Counted from the first letter of the stretch, positions 33,530-41,936 are shown. The stretch: 64,000 nt of DNA from Paraburkholderia graminis C4D1M (GCF_000172415.1 NZ_ABLD01000011.1:124001-188000); one strand, 5' to 3'. The notes: generated from the sequence alone by a model not told the origin. Numbers and translations: made by a program.

Positions 33530-34810
33530 CTACGCCTCGCGCAGCGCAGGCTGCATTTCCGTGACCTTCGGCGCCCATTCGGGGCGATAAAGAATCGCCG
33601 TGGCGAGCGCTCCAATCGCGAGGAAGACGAGGATCACCATCATCGGCAGGTCATAGCTTCCGCTCACATGCAGCAGCCATCCGGACAGGCTCGCCGTCAC
33701 GCCGCCCGCGAGACTCGTCGCGACCTGCTGTACGCCCGTGACGAGTCCGATCGCCTGCTTCGGAATCAGGGAGAGCCGCGACAGCACCAGGTTGTTCGCC
33801 GTCACGAGGCCAAGCAGCGAGAGCGACAGCACATTCCAGAAGAGCGCCATGTCGAGCGTCTGCGCATACGCGCCGAGCAGCACCGTGCATCCGCCGACAA
33901 AGCCGGTGATGGTGAACACCTTGCGCACGAGAATCGCGTTGTGCCCTCTTGCGATGATCCGGTCCGCCGCCCATCCCGCGAGCGCCGCGACGATCGCGAT
34001 GCCGGCAAAGCTGAAGAAAGTGAAAAGCCCCGACTTGGACAGCGACAGGTGACGCTGCTCGACCAGATACGCGGGCATCCACGTCATGCAGTAAAACGTG
34101 AAATAGCCGTAGCAGAAGTTGGTGATCAAACCGCCCCACACCACCGGGCTCGACACGATGCTGCCGAGACTCACCATGCGCGCGCGCCGGTTCGCCGCCG
34201 CGAGTTGCGCCTTGTCCGGCAGATCGTTGCGCGCGAGCAGCAGCCAGGGCGCGAGCCAGATAAGCCCGACGAGGCCCGTGGCGACGAACATCACCTGCCA
34301 CGAATAGTGGACGATGAACCATGCGCCGACCGGCGCGCCCAATGCCGGGCCGAACTTGTTGCCCATCGCCAGCAGCCCGACCGCGAGACCGTTCTGGCTC
34401 TCGTCGAAGTTGTTGCGAATCCAGCGGTAGCTCGCCGGAATCACAATCGCCTCGGCCATCCCGATGACAAGACGCATCACGACGAGGCTCGCGAGCGCCG
34501 TGACCGCGCCCATCATCGCGGTGGCGACGCACCACAACGCGAAGCTGATCGCATACGGCCACTTCACGCCGTAGCGGTCGGCGACCCAGCCCATCGGAAT
34601 CTGGAACGCGCCGTACGACCAGAAGAACGCCGCGTTGATCCAGCCGCGATCCACATTGGTGAGCGCGAAGTGCCGGATGAAGTTCGCGTCGGCGAGCGTC
34701 GACGAAATGCTGGTGCGGTCGACGAACGAAATCAACACGCCGAGCGCAAGGAGTGCGAGCACGGCCCACCGGCTCACGCCTGCCTGTCGTTCAGATCTGC
34801 TTGTCTCCAT
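33530..34810 (-). CDS. MFS transporter (ACS-type)
   Basis: 426-residue inner-membrane carrier, about twelve segments. It has FVDRTSISSTLADANFIRHF near residue 30, WVADRYGVKWPYAISF, MAEAIVIPASYRWIRNNF and a C-terminal TSLAGGVTASLSGWLLHVSG, all nearly matching the MFS at 27300-28610. It lies between the LigI-like amidohydrolase and the dioxygenase. Probably brings in the aromatic acid that enters through the porins. Confidence 0.9.
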   Translation of the reverse strand: METSRSERQAGVSRWAVLALLALGVLISFVDRTSISSTLADANFIRHFALTNVDRGWINAAFFWSYGAFQIPMGWVADRYGVKWPYAISFALWCVATAMMGAVTALASLVVMRLVIGMAEAIVIPASYRWIRNNFDESQNGLAVGLLAMGNKFGPALGAPVGAWFIVHYSWQVMFVATGLVGLIWLAPWLLLARNDLPDKAQLAAANRRARMVSLGSIVSSPVVWGGLITNFCYGYFTFYCMTWMPAYLVEQRHLSLSKSGLFTFFSFAGIAIVAALAGWAADRIIARGHNAILVRKVFTITGFVGGCTVLLGAYAQTLDMALFWNVLSLSLLGLVTANNLVLSRLSLIPKQAIGLVTGVQQVATSLAGGVTASLSGWLLHVSGSYDLPMMVILVFLAIGALATAILYRPEWAPKVTEMQPALREA

Positions 34811-34844
34811 CTTCTGTTTTCTCGTTGGTTTGTGTGAGGCTTGC

Positions 34845-35696
34845 TCAGGCCAAGGCGGGATACAGCCGCCGTGCGGTGTCGCCGAAGATCCACGCGCGAT
34901 CCGCTTCGCTCAGGCAGGCGAGGCCGGCTTGCGCGGTCGCGAGAATGTCGGCGAGCGTGCCCGGCGAGGTCGGATAGTTCGAACCCCACGCGAGCCGCTG
35001 CGCGCCGAATGCGTCGACGACACGCGGGAAAAAAGTTTCGGCGCTCGCCTGGTCCTTTTTCACATCGCCGAAAATGCGCGGCGTGAGCTTCAGGTAGATG
35101 TTCGGCAGCTCCGCCAGATCGAAGAAGCTCTGCGCTTTTGCATACGGCGCACCGTCGGCGACTTCGGGACGCGCCAGATGGTCGAGCACGATCCGCACGT
35201 TCGGAAAGCGCCGCGCGAGCGCCGTGACTTGCGGCAAACCGATCGGCCCGGTCTGGATGCACATCGGCAGCCCGAGTTCGCCGCACAGTTCCCACGCGGG
35301 AAACGAGCGCGGGTCGTCGAGTTCGCTTGGATCGAAGTCCTTCGTGCTGCCGCCCGTGAAGAGGCGCAGGCCCGCGAGGCCGCGCTCTGCCCAGCCGCGA
35401 ATGACTTGCGGCGCATCGGCCTGCAATACGTCCACGGAACCGACGGCCACGAGACGCTCCGCGTATTTCGCGCAGCCGTCCACCACGTAGCTGTTGTCGA
35501 AGCCATACGTCGTCGACGAATGGACCACAGCGGCTCTCGCGACGCCGGCTTCGTCCATTGCCGCGATCAGCGTCTCGACCGTCGTGGGCCGCTCTTTCGA
35601 CCAGTCCGAGCGCTTGCCGAACAACGGCGCCGGCGGGTAGCGGCTTTCGTCGTCGGAAATGATGTGCGGGTGAATATCAACGATTGAAAATGTCAT
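34845..35696 (-). CDS. LigI-like amidohydrolase (Amidohydro_2)
   Basis: 283-residue COG3618-type amidohydrolase of the family that includes 2-pyrone-4,6-dicarboxylate lactonase LigI. HxH is present in IVDIHPHIIS (His9, His11), a further His in IVLDHLARPE and the strand-8 motif LAWGSNYPTSPG. In LigI the last motif has a catalytic Asp (GTDWP); here it is Asn, which weakens a simple hydrolase call. It may open the pyrone or lactone formed after ring cleavage, or be a related decarboxylase or lactonase. Located between the LigJ-type gene and an MFS gene. Confidence 0.75.
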   Translation of the reverse strand: MTFSIVDIHPHIISDDESRYPPAPLFGKRSDWSKERPTTVETLIAAMDEAGVARAAVVHSSTTYGFDNSYVVDGCAKYAERLVAVGSVDVLQADAPQVIRGWAERGLAGLRLFTGGSTKDFDPSELDDPRSFPAWELCGELGLPMCIQTGPIGLPQVTALARRFPNVRIVLDHLARPEVADGAPYAKAQSFFDLAELPNIYLKLTPRIFGDVKKDQASAETFFPRVVDAFGAQRLAWGSNYPTSPGTLADILATAQAGLACLSEADRAWIFGDTARRLYPALA

Positions 35697-35727
35697 GAGT
35701 GTCTCTGTGCTTTTCTGTGTGCCTGTC

Positions 35728-35751
35728 TATGTGCATGCTTATGTGCATGCT
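35728..35751. repeat. two perfect 12-bp tandem units
   Basis: TATGTGCATGCT occurs twice in a row in the 96-bp gap between the LigJ-type and LigI-like genes; TGCATG inside makes each unit partly palindromic. No function can be assigned. Confidence 0.7.
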
Positions 35752-35792
35752 CAGGTGCGCGATGTGTTGAGTTGCAGCGGCTCGCGCCGGCA

Positions 35793-36818
35793 TCACTTGC
35801 CGCGAGCCTTCAGGCGCGCGTCGAGACGCGGATAGACGCGCCGCGCATTGCCTTCGAAGATCTTGTAGCGGTCTTCGTCCGAGAGCGCCGGGCAGGCGTC
35901 GATATAGCGCTTCGTGTCGTCGAAGTACTGGCCGGTGGACGGGTCCTTGCCGCGCACCGCGCCAATCATTTCGGAGCCGAACAGCACGTTGTCGGCCGGC
36001 ACGACCTTGGTCAGCAATTCGACGCCCGGCTGGTGATACACGCACGAATCGAAGAAGATGTTCTCGAGCAGCCCTTCCAGCGGACGCTCGCGCATTTCCA
36101 GCGACATGCCGCGATAACGTCCCCAGTGGTAGGGCACCGCGCCGCCGCCGTGCGGAATCACGAGGCGCAGCGTCGGGAAGTCCTTGAACAGATCCGACTG
36201 AAGCAGTTGCATGAAGACAGACGTATCCGCGTTCAGGTAATGCGCGCCCGTGCCGTGAAAACACGGATTGCACGATGCGGCGACGTGGATCATCGCGGGC
36301 ACGTCGAGATCGACCAGCGCTTCATAGAGCGGATACCATTCGCGGTCGCTCATCGGTTTGCCGGTCCAGTAGCCGCCGCTCGGATCGGGATTCAGATTGC
36401 AGCCAACAAAGCCCAGTTGCTCGACGCAGCGGCGCAACTCGGGAACCGAGTTGGCCGGCGCCGCGCCCGGCGACTGCGGCAACTGGCACGCCGGCGCGAA
36501 ATTGTCGGGATACAGTTCCGTCACGCGATACACGAGTTCGTTCGACACTTCGGCCCATTCGAGGCTCGTCCGCTCGTTGCCCAGGTGGTGGCTCATCAGA
36601 CCGGCAATCGGCGAGAACAGCGTGAGGTCGCTGCCGCGCTCGCGCTGCAGTTTCAGTTGCCCGTTGCCGATGGCCTCGCGAATCTGGTCGTCGGTGACAT
36701 AGGCGTCGGCGCGCGACGGCGCGTTAGCGGGATCGTTCGCGAATTCGACCTGCTTTGCGCGCCAGTTGCGAAATGATGCGGGTACGGTCGTGAAGTGACC
36801 GTGGCAATCGATAATCAT
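35793..36818 (-). CDS. ligJ: 4-oxalomesaconate hydratase-like amidohydrolase (LigJ type, second copy)
   Basis: 341 residues, the length of characterised LigJ. MIIDCHGHFTT carries His6 and His8; GFVGCNLNPDPSGGYWTG, PHGGGAVPYHWGRYRG, FFDSCVYHQPG and LFGSEMIGAVRGKDP match the paralogue at 18656-19696 closely. It hydrates the ring-fission acid before the aldolase. It starts 24 nt after the promoter-proximal decarboxylase gene. The regulon thus has its own LigJ rather than relying on the other operon. Confidence 0.87.
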   Translation of the reverse strand: MIIDCHGHFTTVPASFRNWRAKQVEFANDPANAPSRADAYVTDDQIREAIGNGQLKLQRERGSDLTLFSPIAGLMSHHLGNERTSLEWAEVSNELVYRVTELYPDNFAPACQLPQSPGAAPANSVPELRRCVEQLGFVGCNLNPDPSGGYWTGKPMSDREWYPLYEALVDLDVPAMIHVAASCNPCFHGTGAHYLNADTSVFMQLLQSDLFKDFPTLRLVIPHGGGAVPYHWGRYRGMSLEMRERPLEGLLENIFFDSCVYHQPGVELLTKVVPADNVLFGSEMIGAVRGKDPSTGQYFDDTKRYIDACPALSDEDRYKIFEGNARRVYPRLDARLKARGK

Positions 36819-36842
36819 GTTTTCTCTCTAACTTGCGTGCGC

Positions 36843-37817
36843 TCAGCGTGCGAGCGGATCGACGAACAGCTCGTCGATGGACATGCGCCGCGGCGTGAGG
36901 CCCTGCCTGAACGCCGTCGCTTCGAGCGCCTGAATCGTCTTGAGGTTTTCGGCGAGACCGTAAGGCAGCGGGTCATGTCCGACGATCTTGCGCAACTCGA
37001 TGTATTTCCTGTCGCTCGCGCTCGTGGCTTCGCCGGCATCGAGCCGCGCGAGCCATTCCTGCTTCGCCTGCGCGAAGGCATCGAATAGCGAGCGCGCGAT
37101 CCACGGGTGCTCGGCCAGCACCGAATCCTTGACGACGATCGTGCCGTGCATCGGATAGACGCCGGTGCGCGCGTAGTACTCCGTTTCGAGCTCGGCCGCG
37201 TTCGGCAGCAGGTCGGGATAGTCGGCCTCGACTTCCTGCCAGCCGCCCGTCGGCGCGCCGGTGCGGCCGATGCCCGCGGCAGCCGCAAAGCCCGCCGCCA
37301 GTTCGCCCTTCTCCATCATTTCGGATAGCGAACTGTTGGCCGGCGCGTGAATCACGTTCGGCGGCAACTTCAGTTGCGTTACGTGCTCTTCGTCGTCGAC
37401 AACCCAGGTCACTTTCGACGAATCGAGCCCGAATTCGTCGATCAGCACCTGGCGCGTCCACACGCCGGTCGTCACCGAATAGGCGCGCACGCCGACCTTC
37501 TTGCCTTCGAGGTCCTTAGGCGTCTTGATGCCTGCGTCCGGGCGCACGAGCAGCCCGCCGTGGTGAAAGCGCCGCACGACGAACACCGGAAGCGCGACAA
37601 AAGGCGCGCCATAAGCGCGGGCGATGATGTAAGTGGTCGGCGCAAGTTCGCAGACATCGAACTCGACATCGCGGACCATCCGGCGAAACGCGCCGATCTG
37701 CGGCTTGACCGTGATGAATTCCGCGTCCACGCCTTCAATGGGAATGGAACCGTCACGGATGGCCGAGGTGTGCGGGTGCTCAGCAATTGCAATCTTGAGC
37801 GGGACTTTCCTTGTCAA
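36843..37817 (-). CDS. 4,5-dihydroxyphthalate decarboxylase-like protein (first gene of the operon)
   Basis: 324 residues from a TTG at 37817, chosen because AAGGAG lies 6 nt upstream and the family start (KVPLKIAIAEHPHTSAIRDG) follows at once; the frame is open further but has no family sequence. Pht5-like fold: FDVCELAPTTYIIARAYGAPFVALP, DLEGKKVGVRAYSVTTGVWTRQVL, VTWVVDDEEHVTQ and SSLSEMMEKGELAAGF. Paralogue of 30623-31531 with a longer C-terminus ending SIDELFVDPLAR. Led by regulon promoter C. It would remove a carboxyl group from a hydroxylated phthalate or polyhydroxybenzoate. Confidence 0.72.
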   Translation of the reverse strand: MTRKVPLKIAIAEHPHTSAIRDGSIPIEGVDAEFITVKPQIGAFRRMVRDVEFDVCELAPTTYIIARAYGAPFVALPVFVVRRFHHGGLLVRPDAGIKTPKDLEGKKVGVRAYSVTTGVWTRQVLIDEFGLDSSKVTWVVDDEEHVTQLKLPPNVIHAPANSSLSEMMEKGELAAGFAAAAGIGRTGAPTGGWQEVEADYPDLLPNAAELETEYYARTGVYPMHGTIVVKDSVLAEHPWIARSLFDAFAQAKQEWLARLDAGEATSASDRKYIELRKIVGHDPLPYGLAENLKTIQALEATAFRQGLTPRRMSIDELFVDPLAR

Positions 37818-37893
37818 CTTCCTCTCCTTGGGAGTATTCGCCGCCGGCACCGGCGGAACACACCGGCGCCGGGCGCATCGTTTCGACGGACCC

Positions 37894-37952
37894 AGCATAT
37901 TTGAGGAAGAGGCTCGCGTCCCTACACAAAAGTCACTTTCAATGGCACTTTT
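37894..37952 (-). promoter_or_regulatory. regulon promoter C (catabolic operon, minus strand)
   Basis: Minus strand: 37-bp element 37952-37916 with half-sites GTGCCATTGA and GTGTAGGGAC, ending GGGACGC, then 17 nt, then -10 TATGCT (37899-37894). It drives the operon from 37817 down to 27300. Promoter D lies back to back with it. Confidence 0.82.
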
Positions 37953-37984
37953 TTTGTCAGCGCGTGAGCGTCGATCGGCATTTG

Positions 37985-38043
37985 AAAAGTGCCGGTGAAT
38001 CTGGATTTTGTGCAGGGACGTACGCGCGGCGATCCCCTATTCT
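37985..38043 (+). promoter_or_regulatory. regulon promoter D (porin at 38093)
   Basis: 37-bp element at 37985-38021 with half-sites GTGCCGGTGA (37989) and GTGCAGGGAC (38010), exactly 21 bp apart, GGGACG at 38015-38020, then 17 nt and -10 TATTCT (38038-38043). Points away from promoter C, giving two independently activated transcripts from one 275-bp region. Confidence 0.82.
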
Positions 38044-38092
38044 GCGTTCTCGCTTTTCGCGGCACACCAAAAGAAACAGTCCCGGAGACAGA

Positions 38093-39118
38093 ATGAAGAA
38101 GCTGGCCTATTCGCTATTGGCCGTTGCATCGGCATGTGCATTTAACGGCGCTTATGCGCAGTCGTCGGTGACGCTTTATGGCGTTGTCGATAACGGCATC
38201 GAATATCAGAACGGCGGTGCGGGAGGCGCGGTACGCGCGGTATCGAGCGGACTCTTCGCGACCGTGTATGGGCTGATGGGTCACGAAGACATTGGCGGCG
38301 GCGTGCACGTCAACTTCCAGCTCGAGCAGGGCTTTTCAGGCGTGACCGGTGCGGCGACCGACCCGACCGCGTCGTTCAACCGGCTTGCGTGGATCGGCGT
38401 ATCGGGGCGTTTCGGCGAATTGCGCTTTGGGCGCCAGAAGAAACCCGAATATCTGTTCCTGAACGGCGAAGTAGACCCGACCGCGGTCAAAAGCTTCGCA
38501 TCGCCGATCAACAACTTTACCGACGCGTCCGTGCGCGCGAGCAACGCAATCGCGTACTTTCTGCCGGACTTCCGCGGGCTGACGGTCCAGGGCATGGTCT
38601 CGCTGCGCGATCAGACAACGAGCCCGTCCAACGGGCTGCGTTTCTATAACGTGGTCGCGCGCTATGTGCACGGGCCGATTCATGTGGGGGCCGGCTATGA
38701 GTCGTCGGCGAATGCGACGGGAACGTCCGTGCAAAAAATCTTCCGCGCGGCCGCGTCTTATCGGCTCGGCGCCGCGCGCTTCTATCTGGCGTATCAAACG
38801 GAGCGTCAGAGCGATCACAGCGAGAAGCGCGACATCTACGAAGCTTCGGGTACCTATCTATTCAATCCGTTCAACCGCTTTTCAGTGATGTACGGTTATG
38901 CGCACGACCGCACGGGCCAGGGCAACAACGCGCAGCAGGTCGGTCTGATCTACGAATACTATCTGTCGAAGTCGACGATCCTGTACACCGCTGCGGGGCT
39001 GATCCAGAACCGCCATCAGGCGCAATACACGCTCGACGGCACGCAGTATTCGGGCATCGCGGTTGAGCCCGGCGCTTATGCGCGCGGTGCTATCGTCGGA
39101 ATGACGCATAAGTTCTGA
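38093..39118 (+). CDS. outer-membrane porin (Gram-negative porin family, second copy)
   Basis: 341 residues; signal peptide MKKLAYSLLAVASACAFNGAYA, mature start QSSVTLYGVVDNGIEYQN, ending GAIVGMTHKF with terminal Phe. Same length and layout as the porin at 26143-27168 and the same central phrases (GYAHDRTGQGNNAQQVGL). It differs in the loop regions, for example RDQTTSPSNGLRFY against RDSTTKPTNGFQFY. ATG at 38093 has CCCGGAGAC upstream. Both porins use the regulon element, so the outer membrane is remodelled when the pathway is on. Confidence 0.92.
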   Translation: MKKLAYSLLAVASACAFNGAYAQSSVTLYGVVDNGIEYQNGGAGGAVRAVSSGLFATVYGLMGHEDIGGGVHVNFQLEQGFSGVTGAATDPTASFNRLAWIGVSGRFGELRFGRQKKPEYLFLNGEVDPTAVKSFASPINNFTDASVRASNAIAYFLPDFRGLTVQGMVSLRDQTTSPSNGLRFYNVVARYVHGPIHVGAGYESSANATGTSVQKIFRAAASYRLGAARFYLAYQTERQSDHSEKRDIYEASGTYLFNPFNRFSVMYGYAHDRTGQGNNAQQVGLIYEYYLSKSTILYTAAGLIQNRHQAQYTLDGTQYSGIAVEPGAYARGAIVGMTHKF

Positions 39119-39172
39119 CGGCGGCGAACAGCTTGCCGATCTGCATGATGAACCGCGTGGCCAGTAACCGGC

Positions 39173-40309
39173 TTATAGCGGCGAGATTCCACTGACACCC
39201 GTCTTGCAGCCGACCTCGGTCGAACATTCGCCTGAGAGAAAACGCGCGTTGGGCGCGTCGGACAACGAGTCGTGGCCGTCCGTCGTCAAGTGGCTGCGTC
39301 GCCAACTGGCGGGCGGCAAGCCGAATTCCCGCTTGAATGCGCGATTGAACGCCGCCTCCGACTCATAGCCCACCCTCTCCGCAATAGCCGTAAGTGACTG
39401 CGCTCCGTCACGTAACGCCTGTGCCGCAATTTGCAGACGCCAGCGCGCCAGATATTGCATCGGTGGCTGGCCGAGCAATTGAGTAAAGCGCTGTGCCAGC
39501 GCCGAACGGGAGAGGCCCGCTTTGCGGGCAAGTTCATCGACTGTCCAACCATGCGCCGGTTGCGCGTGCATTAACGCGAGCGATCGTCCCACGAAACGAT
39601 CGCTGACGCCGGCCAGCCATCCTTTGCGGTCCGCAGGCAGCGAATCGACACAACGCCGTACCGCCTCCACGAAAAGCAGTTCGGACAAACGTCCGAGTAC
39701 GATCGCACTGCCTACGCGCAATTCGGCTGCTTCGAGAGCCGCGAGTTTCAACGACGACTCCAGCCACGCGGATCTCGCGTCGTTGCGCATGTCGATCTTG
39801 AACATACGAGGCAATGCCGATAGCACCGGATTGGTCAGCGTATCGTCGCAGGCGAGGAAGCCGCAAATGAGCCGCGTTTTCGCGCCGCCCCCGCCGTAGC
39901 TCAACCTGATGACGTCGCCCGGCGCGGTTTCCAGATACTGCGACAGCATCTGGTGAGAGGGCGCCGGTTCGAGTTCGACCGAACTGCCCATTAGATGCGC
40001 TTCGCCCTGCGGCACGACGAGAAGTTCTCCGGCATCGACGCAGATAGCGGACGACGGGTCGTCGACGAGCCGTGCGCGACAGCTTCCTTCCGTGATGAGG
40101 TGATAGGAGACGATGCGCTCTGCGCGCGGCAAAAACGATACGCACAACTCCCGCGTCGCCTCGCCGAAAACACACCACGGTGCAGTGAAGTCGGCGCTTA
40201 GATACACCGCTCCGCTCAGATGCACGAGGCGAAGTACGTCGGAAAGAGCATCCATGACGTCGTCCATCAGTTTCGGCGTCCTGCGCAAAATATCTGGACG
40301 ACCGGTCAT
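39173..40309 (-). CDS. AraC-family transcriptional regulator (cupin_6 type)
   Basis: 378 residues. The N-terminal cupin domain (YLSADFTAPWCVFGEATRELC, then LVVPQGEAHLMGSS) and the C-terminal AraC domain (WTVDELARKAGLSRSALAQRF, then LTAIAERVGYESEAAFNRAFKREFG) are typical of the AraC_binding/cupin_6 group that often controls neighbouring redox or GFA-type genes. Start at 40309 or at MDDVMDAL (40267). Divergent from the GFA gene at 40402, which is its probable target. It ends with a 40-residue tail of low complexity. Confidence 0.87.
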   Translation of the reverse strand: MTGRPDILRRTPKLMDDVMDALSDVLRLVHLSGAVYLSADFTAPWCVFGEATRELCVSFLPRAERIVSYHLITEGSCRARLVDDPSSAICVDAGELLVVPQGEAHLMGSSVELEPAPSHQMLSQYLETAPGDVIRLSYGGGGAKTRLICGFLACDDTLTNPVLSALPRMFKIDMRNDARSAWLESSLKLAALEAAELRVGSAIVLGRLSELLFVEAVRRCVDSLPADRKGWLAGVSDRFVGRSLALMHAQPAHGWTVDELARKAGLSRSALAQRFTQLLGQPPMQYLARWRLQIAAQALRDGAQSLTAIAERVGYESEAAFNRAFKREFGLPPASWRRSHLTTDGHDSLSDAPNARFLSGECSTEVGCKTGVSGISPL

Positions 40310-40401
40310 TCACCGATATGGCTTGCGTCCCGATACTAGCACTCACGCGAATCCGCAACAACGAACGGTAGAGCGCCGCCTTCCACCATCAGGAGAACGA
40401 C

Positions 40402-40836
40402 ATGAGTAACGCAGAGACTTATCGCGGTCAATGCTTTTGCGGCACCGTGCAATTCACGGTAAGCGGGGAGCCTGCGGGTATGGGCTATTGCCATTGTGAG
40501 TCGTGCCGAAGCTGGTCGGGAGCGCCCGTCAATGCGTTCACGCTGTGGAAGCCCGAGGCGCTGCACGTTACTCGCGGCGCCGATGATATTGGCACTTACA
40601 ACAAGACAGCCCATAGCTACCGCAAGTGGTGCAAGTCATGCGGCGGCCATCTGTTTACCGAACATCCCGGGCTCGAACTGATCGACGTCTACGCCGCAGT
40701 CATCGCCGACTTCCCCTATGAACCCGGTGTGCACGTTCATTACCCGGAGTCGCGCCTTCGAATGAAAGACGGTCTGCCCAAGCAGAAAGATCTGCCGGGG
40801 GAAATGGGCGGCTCGGGCATCAGCGTTGCCGAATAG
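40402..40836 (+). CDS. GFA-family zinc protein (glutathione-dependent formaldehyde-activating enzyme-like)
   Basis: 144 residues. The Mss4-like/GFA fold shows its zinc Cys motifs: GQCFCGTVQF (Cys11, Cys13), GYCHCESCRSWSG and WCKSCGGHLF. Small proteins of this family are usually annotated as formaldehyde activating but most are uncharacterised. AGGAGA is 8 nt upstream of the ATG. Terminator at 40867-40890 follows. Divergent from an AraC regulator. Confidence 0.88.
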   Translation: MSNAETYRGQCFCGTVQFTVSGEPAGMGYCHCESCRSWSGAPVNAFTLWKPEALHVTRGADDIGTYNKTAHSYRKWCKSCGGHLFTEHPGLELIDVYAAVIADFPYEPGVHVHYPESRLRMKDGLPKQKDLPGEMGGSGISVAE

Positions 40837-40866
40837 CCATTGCATCTCGCGGTTCTGGTTTGATTC

Positions 40867-40890
40867 GCCCGATCGTCGCGCGGGCTTTTT
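40867..40890 (+). terminator. intrinsic terminator after GFA gene
   Basis: GCCCG (40867-40871) pairs with CGGGC (40881-40885), 9-nt loop, then five T residues. 31 nt after the GFA stop. Confidence 0.7.
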
Positions 40891-40973
40891 CACAGTGCAA
40901 GTTCGCGGCGTCATCTGAATGGCAGCAACTCTGAGTATTGACTCATCGCTGCCCCGGTTCTCAGGAGTCGTTT

Positions 40974-41807
40974 ATGTCCGCAGTCGATTCTTCTTTTTTA
41001 CCCGTCGCAGATTTCGCTGCCGTCAAGATCCGTCAACAGGCCGCGTGGTCGACCGGCAATTATGCTGTCGTCGGCACGACGCTGCAGATCGTCGGAGAAG
41101 CTCTATGCGAAGCGCTTGACCTGCGCGCCGGCTCGCGCGTGCTCGACGTTGCAGCAGGCAACGGCAATGCAACGTTGGCTGCCGCGCGCCGCTGGTGCGA
41201 TGTCACCTCCACGGATTACGTCGCCTCACTGCTGGACGCCGGCCGCGCCCGCGCACAAGCAGAAGGTCTATCCGTCGAGTTTCAGGAAGCGGACGCGGAA
41301 GCGCTGCCCTACGCGGACGCCTCGTTTGATATCGTGATGTCGACGTTCGGTGTGATGTTCACTCCGGACCAGGCGAAGGCAGCGGCTGAACTGGCTCGTG
41401 TGTGCAAGCCGGGCGGCCGCATCGGCCTCGCGAACTGGACGCCGGATAGCTTCATCGGCCAGGTGTTCAAGACAATTGCCATGCACATTCCGCCACCTGC
41501 GGGCGTGGCGTCACCGGCGCTGTGGGGAACGAAGGCGCGGCTGGAAACACTGTTCGAAGGAAAAACCCGGAAGATCGTCGCAAACAGCCGCCACTTCACG
41601 TTCCGTTACCGCTCGCCCGAACATTTCGTGGAAGTTTTCCGCACGTTTTATGGGCCGGTGAACAAGGCATTTGGCGCACTCGAGGGCGAACGGCAAGCGG
41701 CGCTTCTCGGCGATCTGATGACATTGATAAAAAGCCGCAACCGGTCCGGCGACGCGACGCTCGTGCTGCCGAGCGAATACCTCGAAGTGGTGATTGAACG
41801 ATCATGA
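40974..41807 (+). CDS. SAM-dependent class I methyltransferase
   Basis: 277 residues. Motif I is RVLDVAAGNGNATLAAARR near residue 50-70, motif II DVTSTDYVASLLDAGR, and the post-motif II region is FDIVMSTFGVMFTPD, all of the Methyltransf_11/25 (UbiE-like) type. Start at 40974 is supported by CAGGAG 7 nt upstream; the longer frame from 40938 lacks one. It stands alone between a terminator and a convergent hairpin. Acceptor unknown. Confidence 0.87.
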   Translation: MSAVDSSFLPVADFAAVKIRQQAAWSTGNYAVVGTTLQIVGEALCEALDLRAGSRVLDVAAGNGNATLAAARRWCDVTSTDYVASLLDAGRARAQAEGLSVEFQEADAEALPYADASFDIVMSTFGVMFTPDQAKAAAELARVCKPGGRIGLANWTPDSFIGQVFKTIAMHIPPPAGVASPALWGTKARLETLFEGKTRKIVANSRHFTFRYRSPEHFVEVFRTFYGPVNKAFGALEGERQAALLGDLMTLIKSRNRSGDATLVLPSEYLEVVIERS

Positions 41808-41906
41808 ACGGCGTTGGACGCAGCGCCGCCGTCCTGCACGGATTCGCGTCGCGCCTCTGGTCGCTGTTGGATCTTTCCGCTTAGCGCCGCACCATTGCAA
41901 GTTGCT

Positions 41907-41936
41907 GCTTTGCCGCGCCTTCGTGCGCGGCAAAGC
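41907..41936. terminator. hairpin between convergent genes, candidate bidirectional terminator
   Basis: GCTTTGCCGCGC (41907-41918) and GCGCGGCAAAGC (41925-41936), a perfect 12-bp stem with a 6-nt loop, in the 228-bp gap between the methyltransferase and the aldehyde dehydrogenase. T runs are poor on both sides. Confidence 0.55.

Noticed and set aside
33503..34837. 444-residue plus-strand open frame
   Set aside because: Exact antisense shadow of the MFS gene at 33530-34810; Arg/His-rich with no membrane segments.
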